From Polychytrium aggregatum (lineage: Eukaryota > Chytridiomycota > Chytridiomycetes > Polychytriales), in the NCBI RefSeq assembly GCF_025602895.1, contig NW_026516546.1, positions 1-24,241 of the forward strand: a DNA stretch of 24,241 nucleotides, given 5' to 3'. Position numbers and translations under genes: made by a program. The notes below the pieces were generated by a model, which saw nothing but the letters and a program-made list of their open reading frames with translations, searched no databases and was not told the origin of the DNA. Of this stretch, positions 10,060 through 21,433 are shown piece after piece. The first letter of the stretch is position 1. The number at the start of each line of letters is the position of its first letter.

Positions 10060-13000
10060 TCAGCTGCCCACAAGGTCTGAGACCAAGCGGGTGAACACAT
10101 TTTCAAGCAGTTCCCACAAGGGAATAGCAGGATCGACGGGAGGTCGGGGTGGTGGAGTGACAAGTGCTGGCACTATACTACGCTGTGATGAGGGTGCAGG
10201 GAGAGACTGCAAGGGTGGGACTACACTGGTTGTGGGAGTGGGTGCTGGTACTGGGTGTGCACCAAGTGCGAATGCTCGGAAGGCAGTGCGGGGAGCGGGT
10301 ACATGAGCAGCAAGCGATCCAAGTGCGGGAGGGGTGCGAGTGCGAGGGGGAGTGCGATCGAAAGAGAGCAGGTCCAGCAGCTTGTCCACTGGTCCCACTC
10401 CGGCTATACCACTTTCCACCCAAGTCGGGTGGGCCGTCTTGAGGGCTGCGACCTTGCGGACCAGGACTTGATGCGGATCCACACATTGCTGTGCGTGGGT
10501 CCTGGTCAAGTCGATCCCGGATCCGTGTCGAGCCAGGTTCTTGCACTTGCGGTATCCGAACCTGAAGTGGCCTGGGAGAGCACCGAGTCGCCATCGGACC
10601 ATGAACATGAGCATGACCATGGATCCTTGGTACCCGCGAGCCTCCCAGAGTCCCGACATCTTGGTCGACGGGGTGCAGGCGGCGGTGAGCTGCTTGGAGC
10701 GGTCGAAGCCGTTCTTCATGTGGTCCTCGAAGATGAGGGTCTTGATCGGGACGGGCTGGGGTCGGGGCGGTCCGGGCGGCGGCGGCTGGTGTCGGGTCTT
10801 GCCTCGGTAGATCTCCGTGGCCGTGAGGGAGTGGTCGGCCTCTTGTCGGCGGACCACCATGGCCCAGTGCGGATCGGCTCGGACTCCTTGGCCGAGGAAC
10901 TGGTCGGGGTGGTAGGGCGCAATGATCTTGTTGCGCAGGATCATCGACAGCATCTTGTCGCCGTCAGAGACTTGGTCGTCCCAGCGGGCCCAGTTCTGCA
11001 GGGCCAGCATCTTGACACGGACGGACATCTTGGGGAGGCCGCAGTTGAGGTGCATGGCACCGACGGGAGTGCCGGGGCCGACGCGGAACATGGTGCGGAG
11101 GGCCGTCATCTGGGCGTCGTCGAGGCGGTCGCGCAGAGCCGGGTCCGGGATGTCCATGGCCATCCCGTATTCGAGGGTCGGCCGCACAAAGGTCTTGTAG
11201 ACCTGGGTGATGGTCTTGGCCGAGACCTTGCCGAGGGTGATGCCAAGTCCAACCACGGTGTCGGTGACCATGTGGACCTTGCGGAGGAGCTTGTCGAACT
11301 GGAGGTCCGGGCGGAATCCGTCAATGTCGACCATGACACCGAGGTAGCGGAACTGGAGGACCTTGGGCAGCTCGGTGCCGTACAGCTTGGCGGGATGGAG
11401 CTGGTCGACGTTGCAGGCCGAGTACAGCACCTCGCACTTGGGAGGCGAGAAGCGGTAGCGATTGTCGACACTGTGACGCTCACAGATGTCCAGCATGGCC
11501 TGGGTGCGGCCAGCCGGACAGATGAGGACACCATCGTCGGCAAACCAGAGCGAGTTGACCCGGAGACGGTGGTGGCGACTGGAGGCAAGCACAAGTCCGT
11601 CCTCGGCTCGGAGCAGTCCAGGCAGGTCGTCAATGTGGGCACTGAACAGAAGGGGACTCAGGACCGAGCCTTGGATGAGACCCTTCTGCAGCCACACAGG
11701 CTGTGACGTGCGGCCCTTGCTGGCGACGCGGACAAGAGTGCGGTCGAACATGGCCCTGAGGACCCCGACGGCGACCGGACCAGCACCTCGGGCGGCGATC
11801 TTGTCCCAGAGGCGCTCCCGCCAGACAGTGTCGTAGGCGGCCTTGATGTCGAGGAAGACCAGGCTGTACTCGTCGTCGCAGGATCTTGTTCATGCGGACA
11901 AGAGCGTCGAGCGAGTACACCTGGTCGAGGGTGCCTCGGTCCGGGCGGAAGCCTCCCTGGGCAATGTCCATGATGCCGATCTCGCGGGTGAGGAACGGCA
12001 GCAGGACTCGCTCGGCGATCTTGCGGAGGACCTGGGTCAACCCGATGGGCCGGTACATGGCCGGATCGAGGATCGAACCCTTGTTCTTGTAGACCGGGTG
12101 GATCAGGACAGTGTTCCACTCGGTCGGGACGACGGAGGCCTTGAGGGCGGCCAGCAGGATGGCCCGGAGCCAGGGAGCGACCACGGGAGCGACAGGGTGC
12201 AGCATCTCGGCCTTGATCTTGTCCGGGCCGGAGGACTTGCGCTTGGGGGACTTGACGATGGCATCGGCCACCTCGTCCGACGACAAGCGGGGAATGGATC
12301 GATCCTCGGGGAGCAGGCGCGGAACAGTGTCCAGGGGTCTTGGGCCGACGGTCCGGTCAAAGGCGGCACCGGGGGTGTCCTGGGAGTGCGAGGAGACCTT
12401 GCCGTAGTGAACCACAAGTCGCTCGAGGGCCTCGTCCGAGTTGTCAAAGTGGAAGGCGTCGTCGAGCTCCTTGCGCTTCTTCATGGCGGCCAGGGACTTG
12501 GCGACCTCGGAAGCGTTGAGGGAGTGCAGCTTGTTCATGGCCAGGGTCTCGGCTGCTCGGCGGGACTGGACGATGAGGTTCTTTTCTTGTTTGCGGACAG
12601 CGCGGAGTTCGGCGCGCTTGTCCTCGGCGACGCGGAGGGAGAGCCCGGGCAACTTGAGCTGGTAGATGAGATCGCGGCGCCTCTCGCGAAGCTGCCGCAT
12701 CTCGGGGATCAGGGCCGGGTCCTTCCAGACGGTCTTGATGGAAGCCTTGCCGATGGTGGAGTCGGCAGCGGTGGTGATCAGGGCGATCATGATGGACCAG
12801 GCGCGGTCGATGCAGTCCTGGGCCGCACTCTCCGAGATCGGAATGACCGATCCCCTTGAGATTGGCCGCAGTGCAGCCTGGATGCGCTGCAGGCCGCGTT
12901 CGCGCTCGTCCAGCAGCGCCAAGAGGTACTGGGCGCGGACGGCGGGATCCTCGAGCTGGGCGATCTTCCACTGCCACTGGTCGACCTTTGGGTAGTACTT

Positions 13001-13735
13001 TGGCTGTACCCGCAGAGTCGCCCAGATGGGGAAGTGGTCGGACTGGCCACGGAAGGCACCGGCAGTGTCGACCTGCAGCAGCGGGTCGTTGTTGGCCTGG
13101 CGATGCGACACAAAGATGTAGTCGATCGTTGTCCAGCTGGGACCCCGCTGCCGGGTGTGGGTCGGGATCACAGCTGGAGGCACAACGCGGAGACCGGCGC
13201 GGGAGACAGTGTCCTCGAGGATCTTCTCCCTGCCACGGAGCGGCGTGGGCAGTCCGCTCAGGGCACTGAGGTGGGCATTGAAGTCACCCACCACAATGAC
13301 CTGGGCGTCGGGGAGGGCGGCCTTGGTGTGGATCGACTGGAGGGCCTCGCGGTAGTCGTCCAGCTTGAGGCTCGGGGACAGGTAGAAGTTGCCGATGTGG
13401 ATGACGTGTTTGTATGTCACCCACATGGCGTCGCCCTTGTCGCTGACTTCAATGTTGGTGAAGTCGTGCGGGTCGATCCTGGCCGGGTTGTAGAGGATGG
13501 CGATGCCTCTGCCGGCGCGGCAACGGGGACCAGGGACCTTGACGGCATAGCCACAGAGAGGGCTGCGGGGTTCGAGGTCGGCGAGGGTTTCTTGGACACC
13601 GACAAAGTCGATGTCGTTGGTGTCGATGAGGTTCTTGAGTTCAACGTCGTTGACGTTGATGCCACAGACATTGAAGGAAGCGACGGTCAGGGATGTCTGG
13701 GCCCTGCCGCCTCCCTGCGAGGGGTGTGGATTCAT
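10060..13735 (-). pseudogene. LINE ORF2, full length but frameshifted (copy C)
   Basis: ATG is at 13735 and TGA ends at 10060. The length equals 1225 codons plus one base. Compared with A and D, an extra A at 11880 breaks the frame near residue 619, between the fingers and the first catalytic Asp of the RT. The upstream frame then runs on to about 11630 in a wrong phase, and the correct frame reopens downstream to the stop. The APE endonuclease (residues 1-245), RT motifs and C-terminal Cys/His patch are all present on either side of the break. Either a real inactivating insertion or a sequencing error could explain this. Confidence 0.9.
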
Positions 13736-15368
13736 TGGAGTCGTGCAGCGCTGCTGCTGGCCCGGGGGCCCTCTCCTTCAGAGTCAGTGTCCATGACGGA
13801 CAGCGGGACTCTGTAGGCGGGGTGAGGCTTGCTGGGCTTTGACGAGGCACCAGCGGCGGGGGCAGCAGCAGCAGCGACAGCAACGACAACGGCAGGGGCA
13901 GCGGTAGCGGCAGCGGCAGCGGCAGAACCAGGGACCTTGGGGACGGCGGTGATGTCCGCCCGCTTGACCTCCTTGCCGGACAGGGCCTTCTTGAGGAGCG
14001 AGTCGTACTCGTCGCGGTACTCCTCGGGGATGCGCATCTGGATGCAGCGGCGGACAGGGGCGGTCTTGGCCTTGGCTGCCTGGCGGAGGGACTTTGCCAT
14101 AAAGTTCTTGATGGCATCGGATCGGGACAGGGCCAGGCCATGGTGCTTGAGACCGTGGATGACGTCGTAGGCCGGTACGACCCTGACCCTGCCATGTGCG
14201 GACGACAGCGACTCCAGACGGGCACCAAGGTCGGCCTTGTTGGCCTTGTCGCGGACAAGGACCTCCATGACCGTGGCCTCAGGGAAGTTGATCTCGGCCA
14301 ACTCCCTGGTGTCGATGCCGCACCGCTTGAGGTTGCGGCGGACACTGCCGAGGTCGCCACAGCGGATGCCCTGGACGTACAGCCAGTCCATGTTGGTGAC
14401 GGCCTCCCTGAACTTGTCGTTCCGGAGCTCAGAGTTGGCGACCGTCCCGGGGACAAGGACTGGCTGGCGGTGCTGGTTGGGCTGGATCGGCTTGGAGGAG
14501 CCTGGCATTCGGCCGGTGGTCAGCATCCTCTTCCACTCGTCGAGCTGGCTGGCCTCGGACATGCGGCCGACACGGCTCTCGGCCTCCCGAACGTTCTTCA
14601 AGAGAGCGGCCTTGTACGAGGGAGACGGGGCGGAAACAGGGGCAGAGCCAGGGAGGGAGCCGGAGGACTGGGTCTTGGAACCGGGGGACTGGGTCTTGGG
14701 GGCGGCAGTTTTGTCGGATACAGACTTGCGGAGCTGCTCCGTGGCACGGCTGATTGCCACATTGGACTTGGCGATCTTCTGGACCATGGCCTTGGTGGCA
14801 GCATCCATGTTGTCGGCCACGAGTGCCTCGAACAGGATGGACTGCACCCGGTCAGCCTCTCGCTTGAGGATAGCGAGGGCCTCCTCGGGTTTCATCGCAG
14901 GGACGGGAGCCTGGGACGGAGGAGGGGTCTTGGCCTTGACGACGGGTCGGGGCGGAAGGACGGGCCTGGCCTTGGGGACAGGGGACGCAGTGCCAACAGC
15001 ATCAACAGCTCGACGAGCTGGATCGACGGGGTCAGCAGTGGAAGCAGGGGCTGCTCGAGGGGCACCTTCAGAGGCACCACGGGGGACGGCGCGCTGCTTG
15101 TCCATGGTCTTGAGGCCGCACTTGGTGTGGAAGTTCTCCTTGAACTTGTCCGAGAACGCATCCACAAACAGCTTGCGGGACTCCTTGGTGGTGCGGCTCA
15201 TGTGGGCCCAGAACTGGAAGGCCGACATCTGGCCGGGGCAGGGTCCGTCCTCGAGGGCCTGGGGACACTTGAGCTGGAACTCGTCCTTGCCGTGCTTGAC
15301 GACGATCCAGGGATCGGCCGAGGCGAGCTTGCACTTGCGGCACAGGACAGTGCACTGCAGCTTGGCGG
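13732..15368 (-). pseudogene. LINE ORF1, 5'-truncated (copy C)
   Basis: About 545 codons correspond to residues 210-753 of copy D ORF1, beginning just before the cysteine cluster. The frame is open and even continues upstream through the oligo(A) tail (as lysines) into the 3' UTR of copy D, but there is no ATG there, so this is read-through and not a start. It differs from D at several positions, mostly in the middle Pro/Ala-rich part (about 14990-15090). The stop overlaps the ORF2 start as ATGA. Confidence 0.85.
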
Positions 15369-15405
15369 TTTTTTTTTTTTTTTTGTTACTATAGTCAACT
15401 TTATT
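15369..15405 (-). promoter_or_regulatory. Oligo(A) tail and AATAAA signal of LINE copy D
   Basis: A 16-base T run (15369-15384; one T may belong to copy C) abuts copy C. AATAAA on the minus strand is at 15400-15405. The base after the signal is C where B and C have T, one of the markers separating D from B/C. Confidence 0.85.
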
Positions 15406-15499
15406 CAAGAAGACAAGCCATCAGGTCCAACAGGTTGGTACCCCGGCACGTTGAGTACACAGGCAAGCCTATTTACTCCTGTTGCAGCCTAGTGCTGCC

Positions 15500-18400
15500 T
15501 CAGCTGCCCACAAGGTCTGAGACCAAGCGGGTGAACACATTTTCGAGCAGTTCCCACAAGGGAACAGCAGGATCGAGGGGGGGTCGGGGTGGAGGAATGA
15601 CAAGTGCTGACACTATACTACGCTGTGATGAGGGTGCAGGGAGAGACTGCAAGGGTGGGACTACACTGGGTGTGGGAGTGGGTGGTGGTGCTGGGTGTGC
15701 ACCAAGTGCGAATGCTCGGAAGGCAGTGCGGGGAGCGGGTACATGAGCAGCAAGTGATCCAAGTGCGGGAGGGGTGCGACTGCGAGGGGGAGTGCGATCG
15801 AAACTGAGCAGGTCCAGCAGCTTGTCCACTGGTCCCACTCCGGCTATACCACTTTCCACCCAAGTCGGGTGGGCCGTCTTGAGGGCTGCGACCTTGCGGA
15901 CCAGGACTTGATGCGGATCCACACACTGCTGTGCGTGGGTCCTGGTCAAGTCGATCCCGGATCCGTGTCGAGCCAGGTTCTTGCACTTGCGGTAGCCAAA
16001 TCTGAAGTGGCCTGGGAGAGCACCGAGTCGCCATCGGACCATGAACATGAGCATGATCATGGATCCTTGGTACCCGCGAGCCTCCCAGAGTCCCGACATC
16101 TTGGTCGACGGGGTGCAGGCGGCGGTGAGCTGCTTGGAGCGGTCGAAGCCGTTCTTCATGTGGTCCTCGAAGATGAGGGTCTTGATCGGGACGGGCTGGG
16201 GTCGGGGCGGTCCGGGCGGCGGCGGCTGGTGTCGGGTCTTGCCTCGGTAGATCTCCGTGGCCGTGAGGGAGTGGTCGGCCTCTTGTCGGCGGACCACCAT
16301 GGCCCAGTGCGGATCGGCTCGGACTCCTTGGCCGAGGAACTGGTCGGGGTGGTAGGGCGCAATGATCTTGTTGCGCAGGATCATCGACAGCATCTTGTCG
16401 CCGTCAGAGACTTGGTCGTCCCAGCGGGCCCAGTTCTGCAGGGCCAGCATCTTGACACGGACCGACATCTTGGGAAGGCCGCAGTTGAGGTGCATGGCAC
16501 CGACGGGAGTGCCGGGGCCGACGCGGAACATGGTGCGGAGGGCCGTCATCTGGGCGTCGTCGAGGCGGTCGCGCAGAGCTGGGTCGGGGATGTCCATGGC
16601 CATCCCGTATTCGAGGGTCGGCCGCACAAAGGTCTTGTAGACCTGGGTGATGGTCTTGGCCGAGACCTTGCCGAGGGTGATGCCGAGTCCAACCACGGTG
16701 TCGGTGACCATGTGGACCTTGCGGAGGAGCTTGTCGAACTGGAGGTCCGGGCGGAATCCGTCAATGTCGACCATGACACCGAGGTAGCGGAACTGGAGGA
16801 CCTTGGGCAGCTCGGTGCCGTACAGCTTGGCGGGATGGAGCTGGTCGACGTTGCAGGCCGAGTACAAGCACCTCGCACTTGGGAGGCGAGAAGCGGTACC
16901 GGTTGTCGATGCTGTGGCGTTCGCAGATATCCAGCATGGCCTGGGTGCGGCCAGCCGGACAGATGAGGACACCGTCATCGGCAAACCAGAGCGAGTTGAC
17001 CCGGAGACGGTGGTGGCGACTCGAGGCAAGCACAAGTCCGTCCTCGGCTCGGAGCAGTCCAGGCAGGTCGTCAATGTGGGCACTGAACAGAAGGGGACTC
17101 AGGACCGAGCCTTGGATGAGACCCTTCTGCAGCCACACAGGCTGCGACGTGCGGCCCTTGCTGGCGACGCGGACAAGAGTGCGGTCGAGCATGGCCCTGA
17201 GGACCCCGACGGCGACCGGACCAGCACCTCGGGTGGCGATCTTGTCCCAGAGGCGCTCCCGCCAGACAGTGTCGTAGGCGGCCTTGATGTCGAGGAAGAC
17301 CAGGCTGTACTCGTCGTCGCGGATCTTGTTCATGCGGACAAGAGCGTCGAGCGAGTACACCTGGTCGAGGGTGCCTCGGTCCGGGCGGAAGCCTCCCTGG
17401 GCAATGTCCATGATGCCGATCTCGCGGGTGAGGAACGGCAGCAGGACTCGCTCGGCGATCTTGCGGAGGACCTGGGTCAACCCGATGGGCCGGTACATGG
17501 CCGGATCGAGGATCGAACCCTTGTTCTTGTAGACCGGGTGGATCAGGACAGTGTTCCACTCGGTCGGGACGACGGAGGCCTTGAGGGCGGCCAGCAGGAT
17601 GGCCCGGAGCCAGGGAGCGACCACGGGAGCGACAGGGTGCAGCATCTCGGCCTTGATCTTGTCCGGGCCGGAGGACTTGCGCTTGGGGGACTTGACGATG
17701 GCATCGGCCACCTCGTCCGACGACAAGCGGGGAATGGAGCGGTCCTCGGGGAGCAGGCGCGGAACAGTGTCCAGGGGTCTTGGGCCGACGGTCCGGTCAA
17801 AGGCGGCACCGGGGGTGTCCTGGGAGTGCGAGGAGACCTTGCCGTAGTGAACCACAAGTCGCTCGAGGGCCTCGTCCGAGTTGTCAAAGTGGAAGGCGTC
17901 GTCGAGCTCCTTGCGCTTCTTCATGGCGGCCAGGGACTTGGCGACCTCGGAAGCGTTGAGGGAGTGCAGCTTGTTCATGGCCAGGGTCTCGGCTGCTCGG
18001 CGGGACTGGACGATGAGGTTCTTTTCTTGTTTGCGGACAGCGCGGAGTTCGGCGCGCTTGTCCTCGGCGACGCGGAGGGAGAGCCCGGGCAACTTGAGCT
18101 GGTAGATGAGATCGCGGCGCCTCTCGCGAAGCTGCCGCATCTCGGGGATCAGGGCCGGGTCCTTCCAGACGGTCTTGATGGAAGCCTTGCCGATGGTGGA
18201 GTCGGCAGCGGTGGTGATCAGGGCGATCATGATGGACCAGGCGCGGTCGATGCAGTCCTGGGCCGCACTCTCCGAGATCGGAATGACCGATCCCCTTGAG
18301 ATTGGCCGCAGTGCAGCCTGGATGCGCTGCAGGCCGCGTTCGCGCTCGTCCAGCAGCGCCAAGAGGTACTGGGCGCGGACGGCGGGATCCTCGAGCTGGG

Positions 18401-19175
18401 CGATCTTCCACTGCCACTGGTCGACCTTTGGGTAGTACTTTGGCTGTACCCGCAGAGTCGCCCAGATGGGGAAGTGGTCGGACTGGCCACGGAAGGCACC
18501 GGCAGTGTCGACCTGCAGCAGCGGGTCGTTGTTGGCCTGGCGATGCGACACAAAGATGTAGTCGATCGTTGTCCAGCTGGGACCCCGCTGCCGGGTGTGG
18601 GTCGGGATCACAGCTGGAGGCACAACGCGGAGACCGGCGCGGGAGACAGTGTCCTCGAGGATCTTCTCCCTGCCACGGAGCGGCGTGGGCAGTCCGCTCA
18701 GGGCACTGAGGTGGGCATTGAAGTCACCCACCACAATGACCTGGGCGTCGGGGAGGGCGGCCTTGGTGTGGATCGACTGGAGGGCCTCGCGGTAGTCGTC
18801 CAGCTTGAGGCTCGGGGACAGGTAGAAGTTGCCGATGTGGATGACGTGTTTGTATGTCACCCACATGGCGTCGCCCTTGTCGCTGACTTCAATGTTGGTG
18901 AAGTCGTGCGGGTCGATCCTGGCCGGGTTGTAGAGGATGGCGATGCCTCTGCCGGCGCGGCAACGGGGACCAGGGACCTTGACGGCATAGCCACAGAGAG
19001 GGCTGCGGGGTTCGAGGTCGGCGAGGGTTTCTTGGACACCGACAAAGTCGATGTCGTTGGTGTCGATGAGGTTCTTGAGTTCAACGTCGTTGACGTTGAT
19101 GCCACAGACATTGAAGGAAGCGACGGTCAGGGATGTCTGGGCCCTGCCGCCTCCCTGCGAGGGGTGTGGATTCAT
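15500..19175 (-). pseudogene. LINE ORF2, full length but frameshifted (copy D)
   Basis: ATG is at 19175 and TGA ends at 15500; as in copy C the span equals 1225 codons plus one base. An extra A in the AA at 16866-16867 (B and C have one A before the G here) breaks the frame near residue 770, after FADD in the RT thumb region. The APE endonuclease and the RT catalytic motifs lie before the break, and the Cys/His patch and Pro-rich tail lie after it. Full-length ORF2 would have 1224 residues. The start overlaps the ORF1 stop. Because D is the only copy with a complete ORF1, this single base decides whether the window contains a potentially active element. Confidence 0.9.
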
Positions 19176-21433
19176 TGGAGTCGTGCAGCGCTGCTGCTGG
19201 CCCGGGGGCCCTCTCCTTCAGAGTCAGTGTCCATGACGGACAGCGGGACTCTGTAGGCGGGGTGAGGCTTGCTGGGCTTTGACGAGGCACCAGCGGCGGG
19301 GGCAGCAGCAGCAGCGACAGCAACGACAACGGCAGGGGCAGCGGTAGCGGCAGCGGCAGCGGCAGAACCAGGGACCTTGGGGACGGCGGTGATGTCCGCC
19401 CGCTTGACCTCCTTGCCGGACAGGGCCTTCTTGAGGAGCGAGTCGTACTCGTCGCGGTACTCCTCGGGGATGCGCATCTGGATGCAGCGGCGGACAGGGG
19501 CGGTCTTGGCCTTGGCTGCCTGGCGGAGGGACTTTGCCATAAAGTTCTTGATGGCATCGGATCGGGACAGGGCCAGTCCATGGTGCTTGAGACCATGGAT
19601 GACGTCGTAGGCCGGTACGACCCTGACCCTGCCATGTGTGGACGACAGCGACTCCAGACGGGCACCAAGGTCGGCCTTGTTGGATTTGTCGCGGACAAGG
19701 ACCTCCATGACCGTGGCCTCAGGGAAGTTGATCTCGGCCAACTCCCTGGTGTCGATGCCGCATCGCTTGAGGTTGCGGCGGACACTGCCGAGGTCGCCAC
19801 AGCGGATGCCCTCGACGTACAGCCAGTCCATGTTGGTGACGGCCTCCCTGAACTTGTCGTTCCGGAGCTCAGAGTTGGCGACCGTCCCGGGGACAAGGAC
19901 TGGCTGGCGGTGCTGGTTGGGCTGGATCGGCTTGGAGGAGCCTGGCATTCGGCCGGTGGTCAGCATCCTCTTCCATTCGTCGAGCTGGCTGGCCTCGGAC
20001 ATGCGGCCGACACGGCTCTCGGCCTCCCGAACGTTCTTCAAGAGAGCGGCCTTGTACGAGGGAGCCGGGGCGGAAACAGGGGCAGAGCCAGGCAGGGAGC
20101 CGGAGGACTGGGTCTTGGAACCGGGGGACTGGGTCTTGGGGGTGGCAGTCTTGTTGGCAACAGACTTGCGGAGCTGCTCCGTGGCACGGCTGATTGCCAC
20201 ATTGGACTTGGCGATCTTCTGGACCATGGCCTTGGTGGCAGCATCCATGTTGTCGGCCACGAGTGCCTCGAACAGGATGCACTGCACCCGGTCAGCCTCT
20301 CGCTTGAGGATAGCGAGGGCCTCCTCGGGTTTCATCGCCGGGACGGCAGCCTGGGACGGAGGAAGGGTCTTGGCCTTGACGACGGGTCGGGGCGGAAGGG
20401 CGGGCCTGGCCTTGGGGACAGGGGACGCAGTGCCAGCAGCATCAACAGCTCGACGAGCTGGATCGACGGGGTCAGCAGTGGAAGCAGGGACAACTCGAGT
20501 GGTACCTCCAGAGGCACCACGGGGGACGGCGCGCTGCTTGTCCATGGTCTTGAGGCCGCACTTGGTGTGGAAGTTCTCCTTGAACTTGTCCGAGAACGCA
20601 TCCACAAACAGCTTGCGGGACTCCTTGGTGGTGCGGCTCATGTGGGCCCAGAACTGGAAGGCCGACATCTGGCCGGGGCAGGGTCCGTCCTCGAGGGCCT
20701 GGGGACACTTGAGCTGGAACTCGTCCTTGCCGTGCTTGACGACGATCCAGGGATCGGCCGAGGCGAGCTTGCACTTGCGGCACAGGACAGTGCACTGCAG
20801 CTTGGCGGTCACGGCCATCCACAGCTGGTTGTTCATCTTGGTGACGTCGATGATCTGGGTTGCAGCCTTCTGATCATCGACGTCGGACGAGGCGTGCCAC
20901 TTGCGCCAGAACTCGTCGCGCCAAGGAACCGAGACGACGTCGGCACTGGGCTGGACAACAATGTCCATGGCACAGTGGTCTTGGTGGGGAGCGGCGGAGG
21001 AGGACACGGGAGCCAGGGACTCGGCAGGGTGGTCTTGGTCGGCACAGGAGGACGAGGGCTCAGCGTCAGGGTCTTGGTCCGGGCTGAGGTCTTCTTCGAC
21101 ATCGATGTCCTCCAGTTCATCAATGTCGACGGCGGCACGGGCGGCAGCGCGGTCCAAGGGCGGGAACGAAGAGTCGGGTTCGGCCGGGAACCTGAACTCG
21201 GGCGGGGCCGGGAGCCTGGACTCGGGGAAGGACACGGACGGGAACTCGGACTCGGGGAGACGCTCGTCATGCTCCGGCCTGGGGAGCATGGTCATTGCGT
21301 CGGGCAAGGACAGGCGACGCTTGGCGGGGGAGGAAGGGGTGGCCACGGGTCGCTCCTTGCGCTTGAAGATCAAGCTGCCGACAGCGATGGTCGAGGCCGG
21401 GAGAAGGGACTGCTGGGGTCTGTCCTTGGACAT
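19172..21433 (-). CDS. LINE ORF1 protein, complete (753 aa), putative RNA-binding protein
   Basis: ATG is at 21433, and an in-frame TGA just upstream fixes it as the first start. The N-terminus has two basic clusters (KRKER at 24-28, AKRR at 37-40), possibly a bipartite nuclear signal. Degenerate FP-containing repeats follow at about 60-92, then an acidic stretch at 103-125. A cysteine cluster (C214, C218, C221, C243, C252, with C292 further on) may bind zinc. The middle is Pro/Ala/Lys-rich. A patch near 550-575 (GIDTRELAEINFP) recalls a motif I associate with ORF1 of fungal LINEs; this is from memory and weak. An Ala/Val tract lies near 690-720. ORF1 proteins of LINEs usually coat the element RNA. 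Function here is inferred from position. Confidence 0.8.
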   Translation of the reverse strand: MSKDRPQQSLLPASTIAVGSLIFKRKERPVATPSSPAKRRLSLPDAMTMLPRPEHDERLPESEFPSVSFPESRLPAPPEFRFPAEPDSSFPPLDRAAARAAVDIDELEDIDVEEDLSPDQDPDAEPSSSCADQDHPAESLAPVSSSAAPHQDHCAMDIVVQPSADVVSVPWRDEFWRKWHASSDVDDQKAATQIIDVTKMNNQLWMAVTAKLQCTVLCRKCKLASADPWIVVKHGKDEFQLKCPQALEDGPCPGQMSAFQFWAHMSRTTKESRKLFVDAFSDKFKENFHTKCGLKTMDKQRAVPRGASGGTTRVVPASTADPVDPARRAVDAAGTASPVPKARPALPPRPVVKAKTLPPSQAAVPAMKPEEALAILKREADRVQCILFEALVADNMDAATKAMVQKIAKSNVAISRATEQLRKSVANKTATPKTQSPGSKTQSSGSLPGSAPVSAPAPSYKAALLKNVREAESRVGRMSEASQLDEWKRMLTTGRMPGSSKPIQPNQHRQPVLVPGTVANSELRNDKFREAVTNMDWLYVEGIRCGDLGSVRRNLKRCGIDTRELAEINFPEATVMEVLVRDKSNKADLGARLESLSSTHGRVRVVPAYDVIHGLKHHGLALSRSDAIKNFMAKSLRQAAKAKTAPVRRCIQMRIPEEYRDEYDSLLKKALSGKEVKRADITAVPKVPGSAAAAAATAAPAVVVAVAAAAAPAAGASSKPSKPHPAYRVPLSVMDTDSEGEGPRASSSAARLQ

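Larger units (their letters stand above)
9933..15368 (-). mobile_element. LINE copy C, 5.4 kb, 5'-truncated in ORF1
   Basis: The oligo(A) tail is a 12-base T run at 9933-9944. The copy contains the 3' UTR, all of ORF2 and about 545 codons of ORF1. It then stops at 15368 against the T run of copy D. Its 3' 1.7 kb matches copy B without a visible difference. Relative to A and D it has scattered substitutions and one frameshift. Confidence 0.9.

Noticed and set aside
8222..15384. LINE copies inserted inside one older LINE
   Set aside because: A nested insertion would resume the interrupted element on the far side of the insert. None of the three junctions does this.
13732..15408. ORF1-like protein starting in the 3' UTR of copy D and running through the oligo(A) as lysines
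   Set aside because: The start is TTG, not ATG, and the fusion is only open read-through across the junction. The same occurs at 8248.
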